Assembly: GCA_020091685.1 (NCBI GenBank)
Contig: CM034601.1
Span: forward strand, 4,588,920 to 4,652,919
DNA length: 64,000 nt
Source of the DNA: Lutjanus erythropterus
Taxonomy: Eukaryota; Chordata; Actinopteri; Lutjaniformes; Lutjanidae
Direction: 5' to 3'
Part shown: positions 10,736 to 24,245 of the stretch, piece by piece
Position numbering within the stretch: the first letter of the stretch is position 1
How the letters are laid out: each line of letters begins with the position of its first letter
Notes under the pieces: generated by a model
Seen by the model: only the letters and a program-made list of their open reading frames with translations
Told to the model about the DNA's origin: nothing
Database searches by the model: none
Made by a program: the position numbers and the translations under genes

Positions 10736-11979
10736 AATGCAAAGGGCATCAGCACATGGCAAGTTGTGAAGTAGTTATGGTAGTGGACTAGTACAAAAAC
10801 TATATTGCAGCCAACTGCAGCATTTTTCTCCACCTCAAGGCACCGTTGAGTGCACCTTTTCACTTTTTGTCCACTAGAAAGGGCGTAGTTTTGCTTGAAA
10901 GAGGTTATCAGGTCAAATCAAATGAAAACATGCACAATCAAGGTAAGACAGCTAGTAAGTAATAAACAGTGATGACATACATCAAATGCTGTAGGTATTA
11001 AGGAATTTGTCACTGCATTTATAGCAACAATTTAGATGTGATGATAAAGGCTTGAGAGTCTGGAAATCCTGAGCTACACAAATTAAATTACTATTATTAT
11101 TTTTACTGTTATTATTGTTTTTATGGGTCTTGTCTGTCAAGAGCAAACGTAAAAGTCGAGTGATATTTTTATAGAGCTTCAAAGTGGAGGAGATTGGATG
11201 AATGGTCATATGGCCCGTTGGTTTCCGACCTACAGTCAATGCTGGTTTCTTCGAACCATGACATCGAAAGACCAAGCAGTTATTTAAACCACATCATGAT
11301 CCCTAACCAGGTCATTTTTGACTAACCATATGGTGTCAGATCAGGGTCAGATCAGTCCTGCCCTCAGATCAAGGCAGGCAGCCAACAACACATGTTGTTT
11401 TGAGGTTTGTCTTTGACAGATGTTTGCTCTCATGCAGTTTTAGACCTTCAGATTTACTGTTAGCTCTCGCTCTTCGCTGACAAAATAGATTTTTTTTTAT
11501 TGAGAATATTATCACCTGTGTTTTTATAAATTGTGCTTCATTATTTTGTGCAGCACACCGGGGGACAATTTAAACCACAGATTGATGTGCATGTATATAT
11601 GAAATGTAATGGGATCTTTGAAATTGTTTTTTCTTTCCTTTTTTTTCTTTTTTGTTTGTCTCCCCGAGAGGCGAGCACATACAATTTTCACTGTAATAGC
11701 AAATGATAGAAAATGGATTGAATTGCGCTTTCAGGGAAGATTGCAAGCGGATTTCAGCGAGCTGAGTAGAACTGCTGTCTTTCAGCCTGCTCAAACACAT
11801 CCATCTGAGCACTGAATCCATGATGCCGAGGAGGCAAGTGCGTAACCAGAGGAAAGGCTGCTAGATGAGGGATGTGAATGAGATGCTTCCATCCTTCAAT
11901 AAGGTGTACAAAGTCTTACAAATGGCCTCCGCATGAGTATTAAGGACTATATTTCTGTATTTATTGTGCCTGTGTGTAG

Positions 11980-12146
11980 ATGCAAACAGAAGCTGTACGC
12001 AGAGAAGCTGCCCAACACCAGCATCATCATCCCGTTCCACAACGAGGGCTGGTCGTCGCTGCTGAGGACTGTTCACAGCGTGCTCAACCGCTCCCCTCCA
12101 CAGCTCATAGCAGAGGTCATCCTGGTCGACGACTTCAGCGACAAAG
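11980..12146 (+). CDS. galnt10: galnt10-like exon: GT-A fold nucleotide-sugar binding start
   Basis: The exon reads [20 protein letters not shown], then [20 protein letters not shown] and a segment ending ILVDDFSDK. This is the first beta-alpha-beta unit of the GT-A fold. [23 protein letters not shown] is the family signature, and the DD pair of LVDDFSD lies near the UDP-sugar site. The leading Cys (11981-11983) is a conserved catalytic-domain cysteine. The acceptor is TGTGTGTAG|A, weak and TG-rich. The donor is AAAG|GTACGG, followed within 10 nt by a short CA run. It enters in phase 2 and leaves in phase 1. The following intron is by far the longest (33 kb). Confidence 0.93.
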
Positions 12147-13370
12147 GTACGGAGAACACACACACACTCATCACTGAACAGAACACATACCTGCCCAGGT
12201 AACACACCTCAGCAAGAAAAACTGTTCGATATGTGTGACTTTGTACAATGACGTTGGTTTGATTCCATTCTGCTGGTTGAATTTATCAATAATTCACTGA
12301 TACCCAACTTTGTTTTTTATTGGTAATTTTGCTTCATTTGTATATTTTGGGCTGTTAGTATTTTCTATTGTTCTTTCCTATCCCTAAATGTATGACATAA
12401 AAATGCTAAATGTAAATATCAAATTTACAAGTAAAAGTTCTGGGTCAGATAAATAAAAGAGTTGGACAAATCAAGAAGTAAGACAGGTTTTCCATCAGGG
12501 ACTTACATGTACATGCTGTGTACAACTTTTTCCACCGTGTATCACCTCGGAAAATATGAAGCCCTCCAATTACCACCTCGCTGTTTTGCACCATTAGGTG
12601 CTAGCTGGTGCGGTGGACACTTCAGTGGCACTTCTTAATTAGCCACTAGCACTTGTGCTCAGGTCGTTGTCGCCCACTTCGTATTCAACACGGCTGCTCA
12701 AAGTGTTCTCCTGATCTGCACGTCCCTTTGTAATAGTTCCCTTTTGGATTACAGAATTCTTGAAGCGTTCATTTTCAGTGTCTTCATTTAGCTCAACTTA
12801 TTGTCTTGTTATTGCAGTTTAGCTCATGTAATATCAGCTAGTGATCAGGCTGATATTGAACCAAAAGTACAGGAAAGACAAAACTTACTTTAAATTGCAT
12901 TTCCAGATGGCAGGAGGCTGAGGACGCTGTGGCTGGGATGGGTATTGTTTGTAGCATGGACACCTCACTGATATAATTCGTAACAGGCGTAAAAATGTTG
13001 TTCTGGCTGGTTTTTATTCACCCACTGCAGAGTCCTCCTGTCCTGGTCCGTGCTCATCCCACTCCAGTTTGTGATGTTTGTGATAAACAGTTTTTTGCCT
13101 GGAAAGCGTGGAGGCGTCCGTGGGTGCAGATTCTGGTTCATCAGCTGGTGCTGAGGGCTGCAGTCACTGGTCATTTAACGATGGCTGCAGAATTTCCACA
13201 GGAATGATTAAAGCATTATCATACCTTACGAAACGAAAAGGCGTCTCCACTGCGGTGTGCGCCGCTCTGGCTCACTCTGTTCAGCATGTGTGGGTTTGTT
13301 TTTGTTTGTGTATCTCTGACTCCTTAGCAGCTGTTTGCAGTAAACATCTCATTTCCATTGTTGCATAGCT

Positions 13371-13432
13371 TGTGTGTCTGTGTGTGCATGTGTGTGTGTG
13401 TGTGTGTGTTTGTGTGTGCGCGCGCGTGCACA
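13371..13432. repeat. Imperfect (TG)n microsatellite
   Basis: TG units are interrupted by CTG, CATG and TTTG and end in CGCGCGTG. It lies 1.2 kb downstream of exon 11980-12146. Confidence 0.9.
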
Positions 13433-14704
13433 CCTGTCTGTGTGTTGTTTTCTCTCTAACTCTCACTCTTCACCAGCCCTCTTTAAGAAAGTGTTTAATT
13501 CCTTGTTAATTAGTGCTCTCTGTCACGGTCCCTCGTTGAAGGATGTGTTTACCCCTCGTCTCCACGGTAATGAGATGTTCCGCTGCCTCACTCTCATTTA
13601 GAGGTTAACACCCATCAGAGCTCACACACCGAACCCTCCCACTGCTGCTGCTGAGTGGAGCGGAAACAAAAAAAAATGGCAAAAGCAGCGCTAAAAATAA
13701 TGTAGATTTTAACACTTCAGGACACAATTAAAAGTCTTGTTACTTTCAAACATTCGTGCAGGTAATGTAAATGCTGGGTTTTTAAAAGATTCACAAAACT
13801 GTTTTGATTGTTTTTTTTAGCACATTAAAGCATATTACGCTGTTATCATTAATTTACTCTAAATATATAAACTTTATTAAGTCAATTCAGCTTAAAATTT
13901 CTAGGTTTTATTTTCACACTTTTCATAACAAGTGATGAGTTGGATAAATGTTTGGGGACAGTTCACGAACTCGTAAAATTAAGTTTCCAAAAACACATTA
14001 TCAACATGCGAATGCCAGACAATATAACCTTTATAAACATCTACAGGTTATTCAGTATTCATTTTAACTCTATTTAAAGTTATTACACATTTTAGAGGAG
14101 AACATGCTGGCTGTAGCATTGTTGTCAGAGTAGCCAGTATTTCAGGTTTGCATGCTTACTCAATCTCTAACATATCATGGTCATTTTATGATTTAGAACA
14201 GTAAATATATCACATTCTCAAAGGAGTCACAAATGCACAAATGTCCAATCACAGCTCTGTCTCACTCCCTATATGTCAAATACGGCAGCTTGGCCCCCCT
14301 GCTCTGCAAACTATAGTTGTTTTCACATTTTGTGGTATGCTGCTTAGAGGATGCACACCCCACTTTACTGACTCTTCATCGTCTGTGATTTGAAAACACA
14401 AGCTTATAAAGGTATTAAAACATGACCTCGAAAAATAGACTTGTGTGGGCTGATGTTGATCTGCAGATAGTCTGCAGGAAAACAAAACGATCAATAAAAG
14501 AGTGGGTAATATACAGGCAAGCAGCTGCACACCATGCGGCATAATCGACATGCCCGCTGGCTTGCCCTGCTCAACTCACATATGTGGCTCACCCAGACTT
14601 AGGACTAGGGAGCTGGCAGGGTTAAGTCTGGCCCAAAAACTGCAGACATTACAGCTCCTCCGGGTAGTATCTGGATAATTGCAGAGTTGTAGTGCATGTT
14701 TGAA

Positions 14705-15098
14705 AGAGGTTTATGACGCAGTAGGTATCCCTCTAGGGTATATCTGGAGGCGTCTCTCTGGCATTATGTCTTGATGAGCTGTCAAAGTCTGGTGACATAG
14801 TGAAAAGAGTGAGAAAGTGCATGTAGAGGAGGTGCGGTGGATGGATGACTCAAAAGAACACAGGACTTTCACCCAGGAGATTTTTTTTAACTTACCTATC
14901 AATCCTGTTATTTTCAACCCAACCAAGCTGTTTTGGGGCCTTTATTTTGAAATGATGGATGTTGCATAATTATTATTGCTAACTTGATGCTGGAGCCCTG
15001 CATGTGCAAAACTTGATGCTAGGGGTTCCCATGCCATAATTTAAAACATACAGGGCCTTTGACCAAGCTCCAGTATTTGATGAGTTGGGAGTGAGAAT
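14705..15098. mobile_element. Partial copy of the 9159-9631 element family
   Basis: Shared blocks are tatgacgc-gtaggta-cc, ggaggcg-ctct, tgcataattattattgctaac, gccctgcatgtgcaaaact and the end gtatttgatgagttgggagt. A left-end-like piece (tgtcaaatacggcagcttgg, about 14274-14293) lies further upstream, so the copy may be interrupted or rearranged. Confidence 0.55.
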
Positions 15099-18000
15099 AT
15101 GGCGCTAATCAACAGGCAACAAGAGAAATAACAACTTCACCTTCTAAGCTAAACCTTGTGAGCAGTTTTAATCAAAATGAAACCATTTATCCACTAAAGT
15201 AAACTTTTACATTAGCATTTAGTCAAAGAAATTAATAAACTTTCCAGACAACATTCTTGTCCTTCTACACTCACATGTCCCCGTGGGTGGGAAGTAAAGA
15301 ACAACTCAGTTGTGTGAAAATAGCCGGGAACCTGGGACGGGTCTGAGCCCTCTGTCGTTAGGATGGATGAGAGAACATTACGCAACCGCAGGGAAGGGAT
15401 TTAACCTCTGCAGGCCGTCTGCTCTAACACTGCCTCTCACTGCCACTGTCCTTTGATAAGAAATGAGTCGGGCTGTAATTAAGGCTTAAGAGACATGAGG
15501 ACAAAGTGAACTTCAATCAGTTCTGGTCCCTGGTTGAGTAGCTGGTGTTACAGCGTCGGAGAGAATAATCCAGGGCAAGTTTCTGTGCGAAAAAACCACA
15601 AATCAATGCTCGCCATTGAACCCTTGTGTAATAAATTAAGCAGCAAGTACATTATAGAGAAGGAGAGAAAAGGTGATTTATTATAAAGTGTGTTTCAGAC
15701 TAACAGTGTGGCACATAATTTCTGGTTCACACATTAATTTACCAAGCTGAGAAATAATATCCTGTGAGAATGTAGAAAAAGGAGGAAAATGAGATGGCAT
15801 AATGTGGGTGTGAATGAGTCCTTTCGGTGTGTCTTGCTGTTGCTATGGCTTATTTCTTTACTGTCTTTAAAGATTTTTATTCCCAAAGTTGAAGTAGAAT
15901 TGGCTTCAGGGTGGAAACACAATCCACTGAAATAATCAACATGGATCTTAATTAGTAGACTTAAATTATGTGAATAAAAAAGCCCCAAACACAAAGCATA
16001 TAGGTTAAAACAGCGTCAACAAAAATATACACCTTACGTCTTTTACAGTAAAGTACAGTGTGTGTAGAAACAACACAGCATGTTGACTCGTTTGTGTGGA
16101 AAGAATAGAGCCTTCAGGAACATACAAGCCCTGCATAAAGGTCCACCCACACAGGTGAATTTACTTATAGATGAAAGCAACCATATGTCACGTCCTTGTC
16201 TTTAGTTATGTGTGTCTTTGTCACAGACTTAGTCAATGATGTTACCAAGTAAATGACACATGTACCAATTGTCTGTAGATTGAAGTAAGTCAGAAGAGAG
16301 TCTTAGTGGTGTCGTAACTTTTTACAAGTTTTTACTGTGAAGAAATATGGCCCACCATAAAACAGCTAGGAGCAGAGGGTAAATTAATCTTAATAATTCA
16401 CATAAAGTGAGCTGGCATACTGTCTAATAATGTACCTTGTAAACAGCATGGAGTAATAAAGGAAGTGGAGCTGAAACCAACCGTATTAAGCACAAGCGAC
16501 TATCAAAATAGAGAAAGTGGCTCTGCTTCGCCGCAAATGTAATTTGTTTTTAGTAAAGACAGATTACCAAAATAAAGTGTTATAACAACATAAAATGTGA
16601 TAGATGTCAGCTGTACATTACAGTTTTCTTATTTTATACATTTAAATTAGCCAAAACCTTGGAATTTGTAAAGTCATGTCAAATTAGATTGGTTGTTTTT
16701 AGCCAAAAAGGGGTGGAGGCATGATGCAGGAACAAAGTACATGGATGGGTTGCTCCATTCTGATTGGTTAGGTTTAGGTGTGCACAGACTGTGTTTAATT
16801 GACATCTACCTGACTCTCTCATGGCTCTTTGGCACCTTTTTCGTGGGACGACATATGCCTTTATTATTCAGAATTAGTCCAAGGTACATCCAAGCATAGC
16901 TTTGCCTCCTTCAACCTGAGTAGAAGGTTAATCAGCCACATTATCGGAAAACATGTGGGGGTGTGCGGTGTGTTTAAGGAAGCCCACCAGGGACCACCAA
17001 GGCAATTAGTCAAACACAACAACATATCCTCAGGCAGAGAAAGCAATCCACAACCTATAATCCATAGTAGTTAAAGGGGATCTTGGGATGTAACACAGGA
17101 TACAAAAGTTTTACTTTGTACCAGTACTATAATGTTTATAGGTAGAAGGTACAGACGCAAGATCTTGAAAACATTGGACTCAAGTCCATTTGGATCTTTT
17201 CCCTTCTTGGATTACCTCCTAGACTTTTACAATAAATAGTGGATGTATCCTCAAGTAGGTTTCTGAAAAGCAGAAGTGCTCAGTGTGGTAGCTACCTCAT
17301 GGCTAGCCATATACCCACTGTCACTCATCTGTCATGGTCTTAATTATGCATTACTTTAAGAATTAATATAATTTCAACTTGCGCATTATAAAAAAAATGT
17401 ACTCCATGTACAGTTGTCAATGAAGGGGAAGCTACAGAGACCAAAACCTGACTCGCTTTTGGAGCCAGCCTCAAGTGGCCATCCAAGGAATTGCAGTTTT
17501 TGGCACTACCACACTGGCTTCTTCTTTCAGTCTAATCTTTTTTTCTTTTTTTTTTCTTTTTTATCAATTAATTCCAGTTATTGGTTGTTGTTGTTTTGTA
17601 AATGGTCTTAGACCTCTCTTACCTACACTATCTAGATACGTGATGCTATAAATCCCAGTGTAGTCCCATAAACAATAACCTGCAAAGCATCTTCCATGCA
17701 ATCAGACCAGATGGGCTAGCCTTTGCTCCTCACGTGCATCGATGAGTCTTGGGAACACATGACCCTGTCGCCAGTTTGCTTGTTGTCCACTTTTGACAGG
17801 CACTTGACCCTTTTGGTCAAAGTTGCTCAGATCTTTCCACTTACTCATTTTTCCCCGCTTCAAACACATCAACTTGAAGAACTGACTGTTCACCTGCTTT
17901 CTAATATATCCCACCCCTTAACAGGTGCCATTGTAACGAGATGATCAATGTTATTCACTTCACCTGTCAGTATTTTTATTGTTGTTGCTGATGTAGCTAG

Positions 18001-18220
18001 CTAATTTAACAACTAATAAAACTTTACAAGCATTATGCAAACTTGCATTCACACATAAACACGCACTTAACACACCACTATAGAGACTTCCTTTTTATTG
18101 GGAGTTGAAATAAAAGGTCATTATTCTTAGGTAGCTTGTGATCTAATTCTTATTCACAAAACATAATCAATGTATGAGTCATTAACGTCCCAGCCCACCC
18201 TGACAAAGACACTTTTCATA

Positions 18221-18223
<3 letters not shown>

Positions 18224-18273
<50 letters not shown>
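18224..18273. repeat. (CA)25 microsatellite
   Basis: This is an uninterrupted CA run, mid-intron, with no splice site nearby. Confidence 0.97.
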
Positions 18274-18276
<3 letters not shown>

Positions 18277-18794
18277 GGCAAGAAACCCTCCCAGTCAGTT
18301 CTGCTGACGCTGAGTTACCTCGCTCTGCTTCACATCTACACAGCCTACAGTCATAGCCTACTAATGCCCTGTTATATTTATATCACTTCATTATGCATCA
18401 GAACTGCTTGTAAGAGTTATCCTGAGGCAAACTACCTCATGATGAGGCAGTTTTTTTTTTGACGTAGTGAAGTTTGCCTTCGAGGTGAGTAAGATTACAC
18501 ATGTTGTAATTATAGAAATGACCTCCAGTTTTATTAATGTGGTTGTTAAAGGACCCCTCCAGTGTTTGGTGAAAGTTAGCATCATTTTCCATATCAGCCT
18601 CTCTCGCCCTTCCTTACCATCCTGCTGTGGGTGTTTGAAGCTGTTTATCCATAGCTGAAACAAAACAGCTGCTCTCCTCAGTCCCATTTATGTCACTCTT
18701 CATTCAGTTCATTTAAATCTGTTATGTTATGGGAAGAAACTGAATGGTTGCAATGCAAGGACAGCTTTATGTCCTGAAAAACGAGCTGATTAAC

Positions 18795-19015
18795 TGGTCA
18801 ATCAGTTGACAGATACTGATTCAACTGTTATAACATAACATATTGATTTATAGCTTTATGAGCAATCTCATTAAAATGGTAGACATTTGCTGGTGTCTCA
18901 AATGTGACGATTTGCTGTTTTTTTGTTTTATTTTATTGTGAAGGAGATATCTTTGTTTTTTAGACTGTTGGTTCGGACAAAACAAGAAATTAGTGTCAAC
19001 TTGTGTTCTAGAAAA
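18795..19015. repeat. Second copy of the ATTAATCGATTA-type fish repeat
   Basis: The copy shows aactggtcaatcagttgaca, ctcaaatgtgacgatttgct, gttttttagactgttggt and cggacaaaacaagaaatt in the order expected for the family noted at 5205-5490. It is degenerate, with approximate edges. Confidence 0.5.
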
Positions 19016-19084
19016 TGTCCTGCCATCTAATCAGGAACCAGTAACAATTTAGTAGTGGCCCTCGATACCCATCCCTACTTGTAA

Positions 19085-19392
19085 CCTATGTGCATTAAGC
19101 ACATAAAGTAACTTTCATACGTTACATAAGTTAAAAAGAATTTAATGATGACTTTTGGTTTCACATGGGACATGAACCCCAATGGAAACCCCCGTGTTCA
19201 AAGTCTTGTGGTTGTCTGACCTGTCCATCCAACCAGCCTCCTCCATATTTAGACTTTTTTCACTCTTTATACCACTTTACCCGCTTCAAAGGCACATCAA
19301 AACATAACACTAGAGGGGTACCTATGGCATCATAGTTTGAAGCATTGGAGCACTGACCGGGCTGCCATATTTAATGTACTGAGAGTGAGAAA
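19085..19392. mobile_element. Partial copy of the 9159-9631 element family
   Basis: It contains acttttggtttcacatggga, ccatccaaccagcctcctcc, aaaacataacactagagggg and the end gctgccatatttaatg, ctgagagtgagaa. It overlaps in content with 49730-50175, which carries the same acttttggtttc-c-gggacatgaac segment. Confidence 0.55.
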
Positions 19393-20795
19393 ACAGCCTC
19401 ATATTGTAGCCCCGCTTTGAACTTCTCCACATTAGAACTTCTGCAATACTGAAGATTCAGGATAATTAAGTGCAGGTTGAACTGCTCATCATAACTTGGT
19501 ATAAACATTCAAACATTCATGGCACGCATTGATTGTTGCTCTCTGCAGAATTGGCGAGAGCAGCTGTTGATCCTTCACCCCTACCGTCCCCCAGTTGAGG
19601 CTCAAGAGGCTCTCAATGCTTCATGCCTCATCCAATGTGCTACATCTTTCGTTCCCTTTCTGTTGATGTTTCAGATGTGTCAGAAATTGCTATATTGATG
19701 CTGCAGTTGACCTCTGTAGGGAACCAACGAACTTGTTATACATTGTCTCTGCAGTCTTGTACTAGAGGCTGAGGTTTCAAGGTTTGGTAACCCTCCACAT
19801 GAGCCTCAGTTATTTCCATAAGAATGTTTTTCTGAACTTCCTTGGATCACACTACTTTGGCAGATGATAAAGAGGTGTGGATCGCATCCTTTGACATTGA
19901 CCCTCAATATCTGACCATTTGCAGTAGGTTGGAACAGACCTCTTATTTAAAACCATTTTCTTTGCATCTGGCAAATTTCCTGCTTAAATGACCTGACAAG
20001 ACTGAAGAATTTTTGGACTAAAGTTCACCATCACCAGGCAAATCCTTTAATCCTATTATTTATACTGCCTACAGTACATGTAAAATGCACAAGAGATGAT
20101 GTACTAATGTTTACCAGATTCCTGCCAAGGAAAAGAAAAAATCTCTTCACTCGTTAACTTCAGGTTTAGATGCCGTCTGTTTTACAGCAAGCTGCAGATG
20201 ACAAATGCTATTTGTCAGGTGGGAGTGATGTTGGGTATCATAGCAACAAGAGCCCTGGAGGTATGGTGGGAAAAGTGGCTGAGGGAGAAAACTCTTGTCC
20301 TTCCATTCATCAAATCATCCACCCGTCTATACACACCTGTGGCTCCTTTTTTTTTCTTCTGTGGTCATAAAGTTCACATTTAGGCTTTTCCATAATAAGA
20401 GGGTTAGTCATGCTGAGCCAAACCATGAATGTCTGTGAATAGTTGAGCTAAGCTGGCACTGTGTGAATTTTTGTCCGCTTCACAGCACAGCAGGGTATAG
20501 TTATTTAATGTGATGACGTGTTGAGCCCTCTTTAGCTCACTGTGGCTATATGTACTATTCCTTCCTATAATATTTGAAACTGAGTGACTGACCAAATAGG
20601 CAGAATATGTCCATATGTGGTTGATTGTACCTGTTTTTGTTGAAGATGCTTCAGAATGTGGCACTGTAAGTCCCTCTAGCCTGATTTGTGGTGGTGGCCC
20701 TTAAGCATTACATATTTATGTGTCATCAAAGTCAGGTGGTATAATTGAAGAGAAAGAAAGTCTGTGTTTAGAGGAAGTGGAGTGCATGGAGGAAA

Positions 20796-21066
20796 TTAGA
20801 AATAAGGGTTCCAAATGTGTTTTTTGTGATGGACTAAGGTTGTACCTATTTGCTTCTGAAGACCCTTTTTTTGGTTTTCAAAGGTTGTTGAACTCCATCA
20901 AAGGTTTGTCAAGGGTTATTTGTACCATAATATAAAAGGGGTCTCAGTGGAACCCCTTTGGTGGGTTCTACATACAAACACTTGAGACATAAAAAAGGTT
21001 CTTGGTAGAACCCCATTGGTGGCTTCTGGACAAAACCCTTGGAATATAAAAAGATTCTCAGTAGAC
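20796..21066 (+). mobile_element. Fragment of the 'GGTTCT...AGAACC' tandem-unit element (copy 1)
   Basis: It begins ttagaaataagggttccaaa, matching in inverted form the 38465-38542 terminus. It then has caaaggtttgtcaagggtta and ataatataaaaggg, followed by about three units with (g)gttct-ggtagaacccc and ggttct-aca/gga-aaaacccttggaatataaaa. The right end is lost. Confidence 0.6.
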
Positions 21067-22779
21067 TATGTACTACATAAGTACTTATGATTTAACTCAA
21101 ACCACAATGTTTTATTGCCTAAACACCACCAAACTATAATATATGTTGCTTGGTAAGGCAAAAGCCAGAAAGTGGGATCAGTCATATGCACCAGTGCCAT
21201 GTACCAGTTCCATTAGGTTCAGAGCATGTAAATATATACATTAAGATTATTCCCCATCCGTGACTCTGTGTGTTATACCCAAAAGTAATCAAGCAATGCA
21301 GGCAATAAAGTTCCATATTTATCCTTTTGTTCTCCTCTATCTTGCATGTCGATCCCATTTCCCATCTTTGGCTGTGATTAGATTCTCAAACCACTCTGTT
21401 TTTTAGAGTCTCATTTGGTATGGTGCTTTTCTCAGCCTTTTCAATTTACCAAAAAACGTTCTCTACTAAAAGGAAGGGTTTCATGAGATTACCCCCTGCT
21501 GCCAAGTAACAGTGGAAAATCAGGAGGCAGCATCTTCATTTTCTTTTCATTCTCTTAATTTTCACCCTGTGGCAAATTGCTGATTTTACACTAAAACGTT
21601 TGTCCTCTCCCTCCTACACGCCATGACCCTTTAGTCTTGTTGTGGAGTAAATAATAAAATCTGCTCAGTTCTTCCTTTTTTTCCACTTTCTTCATATTTC
21701 TTTAATTACGTGTTTCAGCTGAGGTCAGTTCACAATGTCAGCGGAGAGCGACGCCCACCTCTGCCCTCACTCTTTTAGTGAATGTACAGCCCCAACACGG
21801 CTGAAAGCAAACAGCAAATAGTGAAGCTTATATGTGAAAGTACAAACAGGAGCACAGGAGTGAAACAGAGATTCGGTATAGAAGCTACAAAGTCTCTGAG
21901 AGCTGAACACTGAGAGACTGTTCAAAGCAAGGCTGTTACGCTTTCTTCATATTTTCTTTAATTTCAGGTTTCAGCTGAGGCCAGTTCACCATGTCAAGGG
22001 AGAGTGACCCCCCTCCATTCAGTCTCTGCCTCTCTGTTTATCCCCCGCTCTGCCTCTCTCACACTCACTCTGTTACCAACATCTGACCAGCAGGCAGCTC
22101 TGATTTACAGCCAGCAGCTCAAGCGTGACACTGAGCTACACACAGTGAGCAAGTGTTGCTATCAGAGCTGACAACGGCTCTTTCATATATCCTCGTTTCA
22201 ACTCTTTCCTTCCCTCATTTCTTTGCCTCTCCACTACAGAACTTAAATGTAATGAAATGTCTAAATTTAAACCCCCGTATGTAAAATATATTCTAGACTT
22301 AGCCATTCTCAGTTTTGATAACACAGTATGATGGCTGTGGAACATGAGAATAGTTTCAATAATATATAAATCCCTTTGTACTGCTAAGATGCATATAGCA
22401 CATTTGTATCACTATTTTTATGGATTCACAATTTATTTATTTTCTATTTTCAGTTAGAATGGTGGCGCTGATATGAGTTTGATGTCAGTATATCAAGCAA
22501 GTAACAGAAAATTTAAATGATCTGGCTTTCATCCACATAGAGTTCCAATTAAGTCAACCAGTATAACGCACTACACATTGCAATGCACTGGCATCTGACC
22601 CAACAATTACAGAAAAGTTGTTTTGTATAGATTCTTGAGTATTTTAATGGTATTTCAGAGTCTGAATTTTCATGGAAAATAAGTGAGTGAGTGGACTTTC
22701 TAACTTTCTAGTGGACCCTAACCCTTGTGTGAAATGAAATACTTTCCTTTGGTTTCTCAGCTTCAAGTCTTGGTTATTT

Positions 22780-23115
22780 GGCTGTCTTGTTGGACACATA
22801 GCTTTAGTTTACTCGTTGCTAAAGCTGCTAACCATAGTTGTTAGCTGACAACAGAACTGAGCTCAGCAGCCTCCCACTGAACACGGCCAGTCACCAGGAT
22901 GTCTACTAGACCAAGGGGGAATACAGCACTGAGGTTTTTCTGGAGTTTCCTGTTGGAAATATAGCTAACTTACTAAGCTAAGTTAGCTAAGCCCTAACTG
23001 CCCTCAGCTCAGTCAGTTGTGACTTGAGTCCTAGAATGGTGGGAGCCAAACCCAACAAGAAAACCACCTTGACAGTGCCTTCCTTCCTCTAATTCTTATT
23101 TTGATGACCACCAGA
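22780..23115. repeat. Dispersed repeat rich in TTAGC, copy 1
   Basis: It shares cagcagcctccca-tgaacac, ggaatacagcactgaggt-type and tttccgagtttcctg-type blocks, and gtgggagccaaaccc-like sequence, with 60190-60545 in the same orientation. The family is not named. A shorter relative is seen near 48200-48290. Confidence 0.5.
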
Positions 23116-23189
23116 CCACCCACCACTTACACCACTGTCTGACTAATAGAACCTTTTCTATTGCTGCTGAAAATCCCCCATCCTCTGTG

Positions 23190-23480
23190 TCCCATTTTAC
23201 TCATGGTGTTCCCCAAGGGTCAATCCTGGGTCTATTACTATTCTCCATTTATATGCTGCCATTTGGGAGAGGCCATTATTAAACATAATGTACAGCGCCA
23301 CACCATTCAGTCTCTTTCAGTCAGATGGGTCACAGTCTTGAACCCCTATCAACAAACGTTAATCCACCTGCAAGAAATTTGGGTGTTTTATTCGATTCTG
23401 ACCTTAATTTTGATGTCCAACTAAAGAAGATTGTTAACAGTGCTAAGAAAAGCCCTATATAAATAAAGGTTATTATTTTC
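23190..23480 (+). mobile_element. Degenerate L2-like LINE 3' end (reverse transcriptase remnants)
   Basis: Translation from 23205 gives GVPQGSILG-x-LLFSIYM, the conserved palm motif of non-LTR reverse transcriptases. From 23376 another frame gives NLGVLFDSDLNFDVQLKKI, typical of the C-terminal part of fish L2-like proteins. A stretch such as gccctatataaataaaggtt follows as a 3' tail. The middle, including the YADD box, is missing, so it is a dead, deleted copy. Confidence 0.75.
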
Positions 23481-24245
23481 CTCTGCCACTCTTTGTTTAA
23501 ATTGATTATCCTATGAGTTGTTGGACCCTTAAAGGTGTTAACCCTAACCCTGATCTTAACCCAAATATCATCACATTATCAGGTAAAAATTATGTCTACA
23601 TCGCCTGACTCTACTAATGTGATTATAACAACTCCCCACAGCTTCTCCTCTGCTGTGTAAAGATGGTCACACTTGGTACATGGTTGTGTGTGTCTGGCAG
23701 CTTAACACTGGTGAATGAGCGTGAGCGATGAATTCTGCTGGTGGAGCCCAAGTCATTTCACGGATTTATGGCCAGACGGGGCAGAATGGAAAGTAGCTCT
23801 AACTTGTTGTACAGAAACAGAAAAGAAAAGAAAACCGCCTCCTCCTTCTCCACATTAGGGAAGAAAAAATAAGTGCATGGGAGGCGAACTGAGGGAACGC
23901 TGCATGTAAGAGTGTGTGCGTTACACTGTGTGCCTCCAGGAGCTTCTTATGTTCCATCGTGTCAGCCTTTCCTGGGATCAGATCAAAGCTCCTAAAACTG
24001 ACTCACGCAGATCCACCAGAATCTGTTTAGTCACTGCAGGGACTCAGTATTCATATTGTCAAACCTCACCTCTGCTTTCACTGCTGCAACATGGTGGACA
24101 GCAGCCAATGTTGCCTCGGATTCCCAGCAGTTACAATAGATTTTTAATTGGGAGCCATTTTCAAATACCAAAACATCCACAGACTCCTCAACGACTCCTT
24201 TTGTATGTTCAGCATCTTCCAAATGCTCATCACTTTGCCAGTACA

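Larger units (their letters stand above)
6069..11979 (+). other. Intron (5.9 kb) after the 139-nt exon
   Basis: It opens GTGAGTCC and then runs into a (TG)n array. It contains the second copy of the ~400-bp repeat, a terminal-inverted-repeat element (9159-9631), a GT/GC run (10116-10147), a possible enhancer-like segment (10360-10490), and a fragment of a repeat terminus near 10690-10735. Stretches 6640-9150 and 10900-11900 show no recognisable gene. It ends TGTGTGTAG. Confidence 0.85.

Noticed and set aside
16693-17074. Open frames with a phrase reminiscent of a transposase (NLSRRLISHIIGKHVG)
   Set aside because: The resemblance is too short and the flanks are not recognisable, so I could not support a family call.
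23537-23566. Telomere-like TTAACCCTAACCCTGATC
   Set aside because: Only two units are present, next to a degraded LINE end. It is too short to be an interstitial telomere.
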